Below, one piece after another: positions 11,391 to 23,711 of a stretch of 64,000 nt of DNA (its first letter is position 1; each line of letters begins with the position of its first letter). Location of the stretch: NCBI GenBank assembly GCA_038373865.1, contig JAXGGA010001109.1, forward strand, positions 1-64,000. Reading direction: 5' to 3'. The position numbers and the translations under genes were made by a program. The notes under the pieces are model-generated. The model did no database searches and was not told where the DNA came from. It saw nothing but the letters and a program-made list of their open reading frames with translations. This DNA comes from Uloborus plumipes (Eukaryota; Arthropoda; Arachnida; Araneae; Uloboridae).

Positions 11391-14300
11391 CATTACCTGA
11401 AATTAACTAAATTTGCTAACTTTATTAAAATTTCGGCAGACTTTAGGACTTTATAATTGGAAAACGAGGAGGTGAGAGCAAATAATTTATAAATCCAGCA
11501 AAATGTTTTACTACACTGTTTCAAATGCAAGTAACTTAATTTTTTTTCATTAATTCACTTTTGTATGGTTTCCTGGTAAACATCGAATGACCCCTGAGTC
11601 AAATTTGTCTAAGAACTAATGTAAACGGTATTTATAGCAGGAAAGCTCCTTTATAGGAGCTTTTCCACTCTATTAGAAACGAATGCCCCAAAAATAACTT
11701 CCAAATGCATCAGTGGACTTATGTACCAAATTTGGCAAAGATCCGACGTGAACTGTGAATTTAGACCTAAAACATGTAACACCCGTAACCAACATAGCAC
11801 AAAAACGAAAAGGTTTTTTGAATAAATTATTAGTGCATGTTTTTAGAATAAATGAAAACACTATAGAACCTAAATGGCAAACTTCTACCTCAAATAGTTA
11901 TTGTTACAGAATAACAAATACTTTACGGTTAGGTTACGGTAGTTACAAAGATTCTAGATAATTTTGCCTGTCTGTAATTAAAAACTAATACAACCTACAA
12001 AGAAATCGATTGCTGGAAAAGGTCAAAGAGGGTGCTTACTAAAGCACTATAATTCGTTATCTTCCAAGTTGTACCCGGTGTGGCCAGGGTCTAGGCTGGA
12101 AACTGGATAATTTTTAACTGGAAAAATGGGTTAGAAAAACCGTAACTTTAGGACGTTGAAACCATGTTAACAGTGAAAACTAGGATATGTCACACTTTGA
12201 ATTAGGAAACTATGCTTTCTTGTGAATAAAATGACATATAACATGTTATTATTAAGTGAGTTTCATATTTTAATGTCTATGTCTTATTTCTCATGGATTG
12301 GTCCGAAAGCAAAAAAAATGTAACCCTGCTTAAAAAATAATTAATTAAATAAATAAATTAATGAAAAACGAATTTTTTCACAAAAAATATAAAAAAAAAA
12401 AAACTCCAGAAGGGGGAGATTCTCCTCCTGATTGCTTCACGTGACATTTTTGAAACCTAATAACGAATTGTTTGTGATGCTAAAAGTGCGAATTTAATGG
12501 CATTGTTCTTTTAGCATTTTCGATATAAATATTTGTGATAAAAGTAGCTCAACCATTACGTTTTATATTCCGTCTGTAGAACTTTTCTCACCCTAAAATA
12601 TATCCAGCGTTTTTTTTTTTTAATATGAAAAAAATCCACCCCTTCAAAAGAAACACGATCCCTCACACTCACACACAAGAAGAATTTGCTTCCAAAAGAT
12701 TCCTACCACGATAAAACCTCCACTAAATCATCACCACAAAAAAACCACGCCTTGGTGCGCATCAAAGAAGCATTGCGGCTGCGAATTAAGCTAACATTGC
12801 CACATAATCATTTCCTCTTCCATGGAAATCTCGCCCCTATTTCACCCATTCACGACGTTATTCGCGCTTCATCATGCCAGGAGGAAATGATCCGACCTCC
12901 TAGTATCCGGCTTGCGGGATCCGGTCGTAAAAATCCGGAAGTATTGGGGAAAATTGATCAGTATGGTATCCTACTGTCGGGCCTCATATAATATTTACTG
13001 ATATCAAAGATTATGCTGGATTAACTGTTGACGTTCCTTATCCATAGTTTGTGTAAACTGTTTGCAAGTATATGCATGCAACAGCGTTTGAATTTACATA
13101 GATAAAGCCAGAATTAGTAAAACAAGTATCTAGAGTAACAAGATATGTACTCTAGAATAATCATAAATAGAATTATTATTATTATTTCTTTTTTTTTACA
13201 AATGCTAATCGTTGTTTACGGAATCCTATGTACCATATATAAATATCATACTTTGATTGTTTAATTAGTTTCTTAAATATATTTACAGTATAGCAACTGA
13301 CACCTAAAGACAACTCCACGGTAAGAGACGAAGGGATTTTTCACAAACCATCCTACTAAAACTCCAAATAAATTAAATTCTTTGCTTTATTGTATGAATT
13401 GAACAAAGAACATGGATTATACTATATGAGATAGAAGTTAGATCGCAATTAAATTTAAATTGAAGATTTCCAGAAGTATCTCGTAACATACGTCCATTAC
13501 CGAGCGAAAATTTGTTATTAAAATATTGTATTAGGAAAACTTAAAAAAAATCTGTTCTTTGCCGAGTCCAAGTATTTTACTAAGTATCTAGCATAGTTGG
13601 GATCATAGTAGAATTTTTGGGAAAAGATAAATTTATCTGTTGAAATGAAATTAACCATACGCAAAAGAAGCTCTTTTGCAAAAAAAAAGGGGGGGGGGGC
13701 AGGGGATAGTATATGACACTTTGAAGAGAAAGCTGTAGGTGATATTTTATGCAATAACGCGCTAGAAGCACTGCAACGGATGATAATGATTAATACATTA
13801 TGCCTTTGGAATTACTATATGCACTGGTTTTTCAAAAATGAAAAAAAAAAAAAGTGGCTTGGTTCATTCTCTTGGTTTACTTTGAAAATTATGTACATTT
13901 ATTCTTAGAGCTTCTAATTCTGTTTAGCTAAGAAACTGCTTTGATTTAGTCATATTTTTAATTTGCCCTTGTTTTACATTGTAAGTTACTTAATCAAATT
14001 TTCCTACCTTACTAAATAAATGTTATAGCTTGGACATCTAACAGAACAGATATGTAACAGATTGGACGGATAACATAGTGCACAATTGGGTCTTTACTTT
14101 GCTTACTCTATATGTTTATTTTTTTAGGCTTTAAGTGTAGTTCATAATTATCTTATACGATTTAATATTGCAAACTAACGTTATTCTTCATTACTTACTT
14201 TTAAAACGAAATGAGGTAATATATTCAACGATGAATTTTTATATTCACTGTAATCTTTCAGTCAATTTTTCCCTCTGACAAACAGAATTATCCATATAAA

Positions 14301-16204
14301 GTAGAATTATTTTAGGACCTGAGGGCTACAAATAGTAAGTACCTAAATGAAGAGTGTTTTCTATTTGCAACTTCTGTAAAAAGTGATGTAACATAGTGGA
14401 TATTTTAAAAAGCAAAATTTTCAGGTCAAAATTTATTTAGCTTTCGGGAGCATACTTTTGCAATAAGATTAATTAATCATTTATGGTAAAAACAGCTAAA
14501 CATAGACCAGCGAAAATGTGATATTAAGAACGAAAAATATTTTTATGACGTTTTTTTTTTTTTGTCTTTTTTCAAAGCATGTTTTTTCCACTATGTCTGG
14601 AAGGACAGTCACAGACCTTACATAGTAAAAATTATGGATATTATTTTAAAAATTTGTTTTTATGATTTCATACTTAGGAACAAATGGGAAGCATATCTTT
14701 GAGAATGTTCTCATTTGAACGTACACTGTAAATAATATATTATGTTGTACATTCGATCTTTATAAGTGAATGCACTCTAAGATACAGCAGGGTTAAGTTC
14801 GATTACCCACTGTCTTGAGCGTTTAACTTTATTTATTTCTTGTATAAAAAGAAGTAGTACACTAAAAAAATGGTTTTAGAGCTCTTTCTCTTCTATTTCT
14901 ATAAGCATCAGATCAAACTGATGCTGGAATTGATACCTTTAGAAAATTTCAATATTCCAGCAACAATATCAGCTGAATTGCTCCATAACATTAGAGGCAC
15001 AATGTTGTCACTGATTTTATAGAGTATGCTAACACCTCTGTTTTTTGCAGTGTATCTACCTCGAATTCTACAGCCATCGAACAAGATGAGTCTTTGATAT
15101 AACCATGTTCATATTCATCTTTGAAATCATATATTTTTTAAATCATTAATATTCTGTAAATTATAACGTTACTTTACTCGAAAACTTCAAGACAACGTGT
15201 GAAGTGCTTTATTTACTAATAAAAACAGCATTTTTTAAATCTTTATTTTAATCAAATTATGATTTAAAAAATAAAGTTGAATGGAAAACAGAAAATAACT
15301 TCATAAGCTTAATATATATCAGATTAAAAAATTGCAATAAATGCAGTGATTGGATATACAAGATACTTAAAGGACCGCAGTTTTTTTCTTCGTAAATAGA
15401 CCCGTGTGTGGGGTTCGAATACCATTAGAATATAGTGTTTCATTCTTTAACCAAGACATAGATATTATTAAAATGATTAACATGTTTTTCAGTAATATTT
15501 TTCTGAATTTTCGTCTAAAACATTTCGTCTCACAATGTTTCGTATATTCTACTAAAAACTCAGAAATACGGAGCCTAAAATCAAAACTTGAAATTAAAAA
15601 AATATGTATATTAAAAATGCAATTAAATTCAAAAAATAATTTCGTTTAACAAAATTATGATTTAAAAAATGTTAAAAAAAACTGACAACAATAGTAAAAG
15701 TTTTCAGCTATCGAGCATTAAAATTTATATAAATCCCATTTAATTTGAATTCAAAATTATTTCCCGGCATAAAGGAATTTAATTAAAAACTCGTATGCAG
15801 GAATTTTACACAAAACAAAATTACAACCTTTTGCAAATCCTTTTCTTTGCTGTTGGTTATGATTTGTAACTAGATTTTACATTTTTCTCCTCTCTCTTTA
15901 AATGTATACATCCCACTTTTGAATCCGTATACCTCAAGCTGAACAAAAAAAAAAAATGCCCCTGGGTTGAACGAAGTGATTATTTTCCAATTTTGACTTA
16001 AAAAAAAGTAAACTTGCTGCCATGAAATGAAAAATGAAATTTCAATATAAATTTAATTACGAACTCATTGTCCTTTTATGTGCTACACTTTTTCAAACAA
16101 ATTCACTTTTTTTTCCTTTTCTTCATTTTGAAAAACAAAAGCTACATACAACTATTGCAAATGTGTAATTGCATCTGTAAACAGCATTGTACTTAAAATT
16201 TTAA
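11391..16204. other. 4.8-kb non-coding stretch
   Basis: No gene with confident support. About 11560-12320 may be a partial GGTTACGG-motif element. The interval 12640-12995 is a local rise in GC with a 101-codon plus frame (12686-12991) that has no recognisable domain. Homopolymers include G10 near 13690 and several A/T runs. 13000-16204 is AT-rich unique sequence with no feature I can support. Confidence 0.5.
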
Positions 16205-18770
16205 GTATTAATAGCCATTTTTTTTAAGAATCATGCAGTCAAAAAACTTGACGGTTTTGATTTGCAGAAAATTTCAGAATGTGGTCTTTCTTTAAAATGA
16301 TTAAATGCGTGTTTTTTTATTTTTCCAAAAAGAAATTTTTTCTTTCCATTTTGGGAGATCAAAGTTGGACTTTTTTTTCAATAAAAACATGCCAACTTAG
16401 ATTAGCCAATACTTTTAGCTTTAGGAGTAAACAGTGGAACTGACAATTATTTTGTGTTCGACTATATCCCCACTAACTGTAAGTACATAAATATTTGTGG
16501 ACGAATCCTTGCACAAAGGTCAGAGGTCACTCAAAGTTGTACGAAAAGTAGTTATTTTTTGCAACTTTGACTGATCAAATCTTCTTGTGGCATCAGTGAA
16601 CCACTGTAGTGCATATATCAATAAATACCCACTCAAGAGTAGTAGCCAAAAATACAAAGATATGTGTGGTTGATATTTTGCACATTGAAATATTTGACTC
16701 TGAAATTGCAGAAATTGCAAAATTACGTGACTTTGAGGTTCATTATCTTCTTGCACCATGAGTGATCAGATATAAAACTACCTGGAGTAGAGCCTTTCTT
16801 GCCCCAGAAACAGAATCAGTTAACAAACCTATGGCTACTCTTTCAGTTTTTGCATAATTCGGCTCTAAAGTTTGCAAAATGAGTGTTTTTCGGCGTTAGA
16901 GAAAAAAGGCCAATTACCTGTTTTAAAATATGTATTACTATTATTTGTAACACTATTACGTCACATTATCCTAACTAGCTGAAGTGGCATCTAAAGATGC
17001 TTATACAGTTGAAACCAAATTGAAAATGAATTCCCGAAAATACTCAGTATACGTCAAAAACTATATTTTTTTATTTGTCCAGGCGACGTTTTTTGTTACG
17101 TCTCTTTTTATTATGTTCGGATCTAACAGTGGAAGCAATTTATGTACTTGTTGTCGTTCTAGTTGCTGTAAAACAGGAAAGCAATATTTCTTAAGTATGA
17201 TATAAAGTAATATATCCTGTCATATCAAGTTTATAATGCTAAAAGAATGTTTTGAAATGGATAATGAACATAATCTTAAAAAAAACATACTTGGTCAGCT
17301 GTGCCCTCTTGCTCGATATCGTGAATGTCATCAAACATTTCGAGACCTGCACCGGGATGCTTTAATGTACCAAGATTTTTAAGAAATGACATTCTGCTAA
17401 AAAAAGGCTTCTGATTTGTGAATAAGTTATATTTTCAGAAGGTTGAAATATTTTCCCCAGTTATGATCTATTTCTTTTCTCATTTCTTTGGATGTGTTTT
17501 CTGGTGATAATTTTATACCAGTTTCTTCTCCTTTTATGAAAATGTTATAAACATGCATATATTGTTTATAAGAGAAACGTGTCTTTTTTCTGTTGAGAAG
17601 AGCCCAGCCTCTTTGAAACACATTTAGATTCTTGGTACTTCTTTTAAGGTTTTTTGGTTCAGTTGCTAAAATGGTAGATTTACTACAGTATGATTTTAAC
17701 TTAGATTATGTCTATTATCCATTTCAAAATATTCTTTTAGTATTATCAACTTGATATGACAGGATATATTGCTTTATGTCAGACTTAAAATAGACTGCTT
17801 TCCTGTTTTACATCAACTAGAACGACAAGAAGTACATAAATTGCTTACACTTGTTGGAGCCGAAAGGAAGAAAAAGAGACGTAACAAAACACGTCGCCTG
17901 GACAAATAAAAAAATATAGTTTTTGACGTATACTGAGTATTTTCGGGAATTCATTTTCAATTTGGTTTCAAATGTATAACCATTTTTAGATGCCATTTCA
18001 GCTAGTTAGGATATTGTGATGTAATAGTGTTACAAATAATAGCAATACATATTTTAAAACAGGTAATTGGCCTTTTTTCTCTAACGCCGAAAAACACTCA
18101 TTTTGCAAACTTTAGAGCCGGTTTATGCAAAAACTGAAAGAGAAACCATAGGTTTGTTAACCGATTCTGTTTTTGGGGCAAGAAAGGCTCTACTCTAGCT
18201 AGTTTTGTATCTGATCACTCATGATGCAAGAAGATAATGAACCTCAAAGTCACGTAATTTTGCAATATCTGCAATTTCAGAGTCAAATATTTCAATGTGC
18301 AAACTATCAATCACACATATCTTTATATTTTTGGATACTACTCTTTAGTGGGTGTTTATTGATAAACACACTACAGTAGTTCACTGATACTACAAGAAGA
18401 TTTGGTCGGTCAAAGTTGCAAAAAATAACTATTTTTCGTACAACTTTGAGTAACCTCTGACCTTTTCACCAAGACTCGTCCACAAATATTTATGTAATTA
18501 CAGTTAGTGGGGTTATAGTAGAACACAAAATAATTGTCAGTTCCACGGTTAACTCCTAAAGCAAAAAGTATTGGCTTATCTAAGTCGGCATGCTTTTATT
18601 GAAAAAAAAGAGCTAAGTCTAACTTTGACCTCCCAAAGCGGAAATAAAAAAAATTTTTTTGCAAAAAAAAAACACGTGTTTAATAATTTTAAATAAAAAC
18701 CATATTTTAAAATTTCAGCAAAATCAAAAATTTGACTACCTGATTCTTAAAAAAAAAACGGCTCTTAAAC
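16205..18770. mobile_element. Large palindromic transposon, about 1.07-kb inverted arms
   Basis: The left arm (about 16205-17285) and right arm (about 17690-18770) are diverged reverse complements. For example TGACAATTATTTTGTGTTCG at 16440 pairs with 18520-18540, and the segment near 17205-17265 pairs with 17705-17775. The spacer of about 0.4 kb holds a broken coding fragment (17290-17621). Long inverted arms around a gene remnant suggest a DNA transposon with very long TIRs or a foldback element. Superfamily unassigned; outer tips and target duplication not resolved. Confidence 0.75.
17290..17621 (-). pseudogene. Broken transposon-associated coding fragment in palindrome spacer
   Basis: The 64-codon frame (17427-17621) contains the pattern YNIFIKGEETGIKLSPE then MRKE. 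This resembles a domain I recall from uncharacterised transposon-linked animal proteins (F-x-x-GE-x-TG-x-K...P...MR, ending near FFSRL). Downstream, after a TAA, the same frame gives SEAFF. A seven-base A/T homopolymer at about 17399-17405 then shifts the frame, and the next frame continues SRMSFLKNLGTLKHPGAGLE and an acidic tail. One stop plus one shift means a decayed gene, unless the homopolymer is a base-calling error. The function of the domain is unknown to me. Confidence 0.5.
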
Positions 18771-18879
18771 ACGTTTCGTGAAAAATATTATCATTCAACA
18801 AAAATTAGTCAAATATAGGTCAGCTGCTATTTGACAAATAAAAATAAAGCACTTTTACATAAAGAAAAATCTGGTATGG
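18771..18879. other. Short spacer
   Basis: AT-rich, nothing recognised. Confidence 0.4.
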
Positions 18880-19632
18880 GTCCCACACTACTTCCTTTTA
18901 CGTATAAATTTCTTTGTAGATGCCTTAGTGTTAAAATAGTGCTAGGAGTGAGCAAGATAGCAATTAGAACATTTACACCCATAGTTTGCCACGAAACAAT
19001 GCAAAACAAATGTTTTACAATGATTCATTTTCTAAAGATCGCCGATTTTAACATCATTCAGTGGATTTTTGGCAAAATATCGCCAATAGCGCCAAATTGA
19101 ACAATAATACAAAAAATATTTTTTTCGCCAACTTGGCGACATGTCGCCAAGTTGGCATCAAACACTTGGCGACCAAAAGCTTGGCGATATATCGCCAAGT
19201 GGTCGTGCCAATTCATCTGCATTGAAATTAACACTGATTTACCCCAAAAAAGGGGTAAAACACCCCCTTGGGGGCATTCGAATGCAACCACAAGAGGAGG
19301 TGCACAACTAGACCGTCCTCAGAGCCTACATACCAAGCTAGAAGCTTCTACGGCATATAGTTTTTGAGTTATGCGACCCACATACATACATACATCCGCA
19401 CACACGTACATACAGACGTCACGAGAAAACTCGTCTTAATTAGCTCGGGGGTGGTTGAAAAGAATTTTTGGCTGCTTATATGTTGGTAGGTACATATGCA
19501 AGTGCTGACAGGTCGAAAAAACTTCTGAACATTTATTCAGGGGTGAGCAAAATCAAAATTTAGACTCAAATTTGAGTGATTTTTTTTTCGCGATCACAAT
19601 ACTTCCTTTACTACGTAAAAGGAAGTAAAAAG
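18880..19632. repeat. Unclassified interspersed repeat with palindrome cluster
   Basis: The edges carry related ACTTCCTTTTACGTA (about 18890) and ACTTCCTTTACTACGTAAAAG (about 19602) motifs, the latter forming a hairpin. The interior has the GGCGAC palindromes (19127-19199), a CATA-rich tract (19380-19410) and a GTCACGAGAAAACTCGTC-like block (about 19417-19435). It has the look of a dispersed mobile repeat, but I cannot assign a class. Confidence 0.5.
19127..19156. repeat. Perfect 30-bp palindrome
   Basis: The sequence equals its own reverse complement; the half-site is GCCAACTTGGCGACA. A second perfect palindrome of 20 bp follows at 19180-19199 (half CTTGGCGATA), with further TTGGCGAC half-sites between. 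The density of one half-site in both orientations is unlike the surroundings. Confidence 0.9.
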
Positions 19633-19733
19633 GTGTTATTAAACTTTCCTTTAAGTATGGTAATCATCGGCATTTAAAAAAAATGCTGCAAATACTACTC
19701 TTTGAATTTAACGTAGTTATTTTATTGATAATA

Positions 19734-21402
19734 TTGGGGGATGGTGGGGATGAATGGGACAAATTTCAAGTTTTAATTAATATTCGAAAAATTCCATTTT
19801 TCAGTCGCTTAACAATTTTTATGCAAATATTTCAACTATTTGTTACACATAAATAAACGAATTCAGTCAATTTGCTATCATTTTACATTGCTAAAATATT
19901 TTTTATGAGTTCATGTATTCTGTCCCATTCATCCCCATAAAGGGGATGAATGGGACAACGTTGGGGATGAATGGGACAAGGGAAGAAAATGACTAAAAAA
20001 AAAGTTTAATGTTTGGTCTTCTGTTTTTTTGCTTTTGGGACACTCCGTGACTGTACTAAGGCCTGTCTCATCACAATTGTACACATCTCCTGGTTCAAAC
20101 TTATATTTCTTTTGTAGCTTTTCAAGTTTCTCAAAAAATGTACTTAAATTATTTTTATTGAAACTACTCGCTCTTGTTTGGCTTGTATTTTCAGGCGTGC
20201 GGATGAATAATTCTGAGTGTCTGGACAAAAACCCCGACAGCCAATCCTTTCCCGTAATTTTATTTTCCTCCCACCTTGATGGAACATTTCCTAAGAATTG
20301 TGAAAACTTAAAAACTAGCTTCCTTGTTTGAACAGTTGTGACATTTGAGATGAAATTTTCAAATATTCACTCAACTGGTTTTCTTCTACGCTTGAAAATA
20401 TTTTCCTGTTTCCAACATTTGGATTTGGAGCATAGGATTCTAAATCAGAGCTCTGCTTAGCTTCTTTCACATATCTGCCTAAAGTCGACTTGGACATACT
20501 AAATGCGTCTGCAACTGTTCTTACAGGCATTCCCTTCAAGACAACCTCATTAACGGCTTCTTTAATCGCTGATAAGGCTATAATTATTCGTTATAATATG
20601 TAATTGTTCGTTCCGCTTTCTTTTTCCAATTTTGTGGCATCCTACAAAAATAAGTTAAATTAATTTTGAAAACCATGGTTACGAAATGCTGGTAGCTATT
20701 TTTAGTTATAGATATTTTGAAACAAAGGGATTGACTGCAATTAAAGCTGTTACCTATTCTTAGTTAAAAATTTATGATGTAAATATAAAATAAATTGCCA
20801 TAATTAGATTTCAATAGGCTTAAATAACATGTAGTTAAGTAGTTTCAACATTTTGTCAATGTAGTTTGAGTTATAATTACTTATATACCAAATTTTAGTT
20901 CATAAAAAATAAGAAAATAACTTAATGTGTTGAACATTTAAGTAAGTTTTTGATGTAAAATTTTGAAATCAGAAAATGCGGTGATTAATGGAACCGTCCC
21001 ATTCATCCCCCGAACTGTTGTCCCATTCATCCCAATACCCACATGTTTATGTCTATCAAAAAGTAGGCATAGAAAATAAATATGGATTTTCTCCATTTCA
21101 GTCTGAAATCATAGTAAAATAAGTATATTTTCAACATGATATAGCATTATTTGCTTTGAGTGCAGCCCTTTTTAATAAACACTGGAGTAATTTTAACAAG
21201 AAAACTTACTTTTGGTATGGGAAAATAAACTTTGCTGTCTTGTTTACACCAGCATGGAAGCAAATGCTTTGAAACACAATTTACTAAGTGGTACAGGTGC
21301 TGCCATCGACTAACTAAAATATCAAAAATTTAAAGCTAATTTTAGGTATAAAAAATTCAGTTGTCCCATTCATCCCCTGTCCCATTTATCCCCATCCTCC
21401 CC
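19734..21402 (-). mobile_element. pogo/jerky-type DNA transposon, deleted
   Basis: The ends are inverted (GGGGATGAATGGGACA core) with TA on each side (19732-19733, 21403-21404). The core recurs at about 19938-19979, at 20997-21031, and doubled at the right end (21362-21402). The interior contains a broken minus-strand transposase (19980-20640) and an AT-rich filler. Length is about 1.67 kb; the DDE core has been lost. Confidence 0.85.
19980..20640 (-). pseudogene. Truncated pogo/jerky-type transposase
   Basis: Reading on the minus strand from an ATG at 20638-20640 gives MPQNWKKKAERT, typical of the basic start of jerky/pogo-type transposases. After a stop and frame change comes a pipsqueak-like helix-turn-helix (LKGMPVRTVADAF then SKSTLGRYVKEAK, 20576-20315). 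A further frame gives the CENP-B-type second DNA-binding domain (GKDWLSGFL then RHSELFIRTPE) and then VYNCDETGLSTV, which matches the first catalytic aspartate block of the DDE domain. Sequence after that block is unrelated, so the second D and the last catalytic residue are missing. The gene would have bound the element's ends and cut at TA; it is now inactive. Confidence 0.8.
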
Positions 21403-21429
21403 TACATTTTATTTCTGAAAATGAGTAGG

Positions 21430-21537
21430 CCCAGGTAGCACAAATAACCTTTAAACGTTTTATAAACGTTTTTAAGCGGTTGTTACAACGTTAATAACCA
21501 TTTTAAAAGCTTTAAAATACGAAGTGTGCTATTTGGG
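21430..21537. mobile_element. 108-bp MITE, CCCARRTAGCAC tips
   Basis: The tips CCCAGGTAGCACA and (reverse) CCCAAATAGCACAC are inverted. The interior holds the near-palindrome TTTAAACGTTTTATAAACGT. The tip is close to that of the 392-bp element at 31062-31453. Confidence 0.65.
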
Positions 21538-21657
21538 AGGGAGACTTGAATTAGGGCTTTAATAGCTCAAAACCAAAAGTAAAACATCAAAAGATAAACA
21601 TGCGATTGCGTGTAATGATAGTTTAAACAAATAATAAACTAAAACATAATTTATGTA

Positions 21658-21877
21658 CCTAAGTCCAAAAATGGCGATTTTCACTTTTTTGCTGCATTGC
21701 ATGTTGAATCTTATTCCGCATCAACCTATCAAACATTATTCTAGAAAAGAAAGTCCTTCACAATTATTTAGCAGCGTAAAAAGAGCGCGAGTCCCATCCT
21801 TTGCATGCATCCGACAATCGTTTTAGCTCTCTTCTGAAAAAAGACGCAAATGAATTTACGTTAGTCTAATTCTGAGG
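21658..21877. mobile_element. MITE, CCTCAGAATTAG tips, copy 1 (left end damaged)
   Basis: The copy matches 61580-61817 through most of its length (for example GTCCCATCCTTTGCATG). TA flanks it (21656-21657, 21878-21879). The right TIR is intact; at the left, CCT joins AAGTCC directly, so about 18 bp of the TIR are missing. Confidence 0.8.
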
Positions 21878-21879
21878 TA

Positions 21880-22593
21880 CAGATTTAGAAAAGAACTTTA
21901 AATATTACACGCATTTTATCTTTCTATTTTTAGGAGGAAAATCATATTTTTATCAATTAAAGTTTTCCCGAACCATCATCTCTCGAACAGCATAACATTA
22001 TTTTCTATCCTTTACAAACATTTACCTTACCCTCCTACCTATAAAGGTAAATTTCTACCTACTTCTGAATTTTGAACTTACCACTGGTAGAGATCCCTCG
22101 AAGTAAAATGTTCTCTCTTAAGCATTTAATAAAGTTTAAGATTCCAAGCATACATCTTAAACCCGCATCATAAGCCGCCATTCAACGACATTTAATTTAT
22201 GAAGCTTCCATTCACAAATCTTTCCATTAGCTTCGTAATGCGATCAAAGTTAAAAGCAGGCATTAAACAAGCCACGACATTGAGTTCACAATGGGTTTAA
22301 TCTAGGAAGGGTCATTTTCAGGATCATTAAGGGCATTAAGAGCTTTTAATCGATTGTAGTTTATGAGCACTACCGAGCAATTCCCGAGATTAGATTGGAG
22401 ATAAAATTGAGCTGGAGTACTTGTGGACGCGGTTCAATATAACTGTTGCATTTGAAATGAAAGAAACTAATAAGTTAAATTGAAATATATACTTTGTTTC
22501 TAACAGCGATGATGATGATGTAAATTTTCACTGAGAAAAAATTAAAACTTTGAATGTAAAAATAAAAATTAAATAATCAATACCAGTTGTAGG
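21880..22593. other. Non-coding stretch
   Basis: No gene. The block 22140-22440 is less AT-simple than its surroundings, with several TTAAT/ATTAA cores. No repeat partner in the window, so it could be conserved regulatory DNA or just unique sequence. Confidence 0.4.
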
Positions 22594-22912
22594 CAAGGGA
22601 GATTGGAGGAAGACGCCGTAGTTTTTAACTTTAATTTAAATAAACTGGCGCATTTTTTTTATTTTTAGAAATCCAATTTATCCACAAAATATGGATTTTT
22701 GTGATTGGTAAAAAAAATAGGTTTCGCTTTGAAAAACAATTTTATCACCGAATATTAATGATTACAAAACCGATCCATTTCGACACCTTCCACATACCGT
22801 TGGGGAAGATGCCGTAAGTTTCGGTGTAGTTTTCCAGGTCTGTGTTTTGAGTACGGTCATTGTTTTTTTTTCAGGTCGTGTCGAAAAGCTGCGGCATCTT
22901 TCCCAAAAGAAA
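22594..22912. mobile_element. Partial TA-type element, GGAAGATGCCGT motif
   Basis: A TA-proximal end GGGAGATTGGAGGAAGACGC (about 22600) is followed about 200 bp later by GGGGAAGATGCCGTAA (22802) and then the inverse GCGGCATCTTTCCC (22891-22904). This is the layout of the other TA families in the window. The matching far end was not found, so the copy is probably truncated. Confidence 0.45.
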
Positions 22913-23199
22913 ATACCGCCAAACATATTTAACACTATTTCGAGTGCTCATCATCTCGGTAAAAATGACCAAACCACTATAACACCCCCCCCCCCCCTCA
23001 AACCTGCGGTTAAGTATACTCTCAATGTACATGCTCCTTTATTACTGATAGTTTATCGTACGATCCTCCTCGCATTCGCGTGCATGCCTAAAGTCTTTTC
23101 TGATTTTCCCAAAAGGGGGGGGGGGAATGCAAAGTAACCCCCAACCAGAAAGTAAAAAGTGAACTAAACCTGAAAACATCGAGAAGTGCGCCTCCTTAA

Positions 23200-23707
23200 C
23201 CCATTTATGCCCAAGTTTTTTTAATAATTTTTTTTTTAATTTTATCTGCTTAAAACTCTTACTTGGAATGATTTACATGCATTTTAGGCGTAAAGTAGAT
23301 CGCCGTTGCCATATTTATTAAGTTATTTAACGTCCTGTTTATGGAACACTAGGCAGATATGTGCGCAAAATACGACCTTACTTGACTTTACTTTTGCAAA
23401 GTAACATTACAGAAGGCATCCGTGATCAATTTTAAGCAAATCATTTTAAAATAGTTAAATTTTATGAAAAATGAGTTCGCAAAAAACACTTATATTTTGT
23501 GGCTACCCATGCTGGATCGTTGCCTGACTGATTTGTCTGACAATAAATAAATTCTGATGTCCAACTAGTGGTTCTATCTGGTTTTCTCAAGATAAAGGAT
23601 TATTTAACTTGTTAAAAACAGTTTTAGTAAAATGATATACCCATTACAGGTTTTGGTATGCAGTAACTAACAAGCGTCCCGATTTTAAGTTACTGGGTAT
23701 AAATGGG
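23200..23707. mobile_element. piggyBac-like MITE with TTAA target
   Basis: The inverted tips CCCATTTATGCCC and (reverse) CCCATTTATACCC are flanked by TTAA at 23196-23199 and 23708-23711. TTAA duplication and CCC-starting TIRs are piggyBac hallmarks. 508 bp, no coding. Confidence 0.7.
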
Positions 23708-23711
23708 TTAA

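Noticed and set aside
15395..15415. Isolated GGGGTTCGAATACC resembling a tRNA B box
   Set aside because: No A box or cloverleaf can be drawn upstream.
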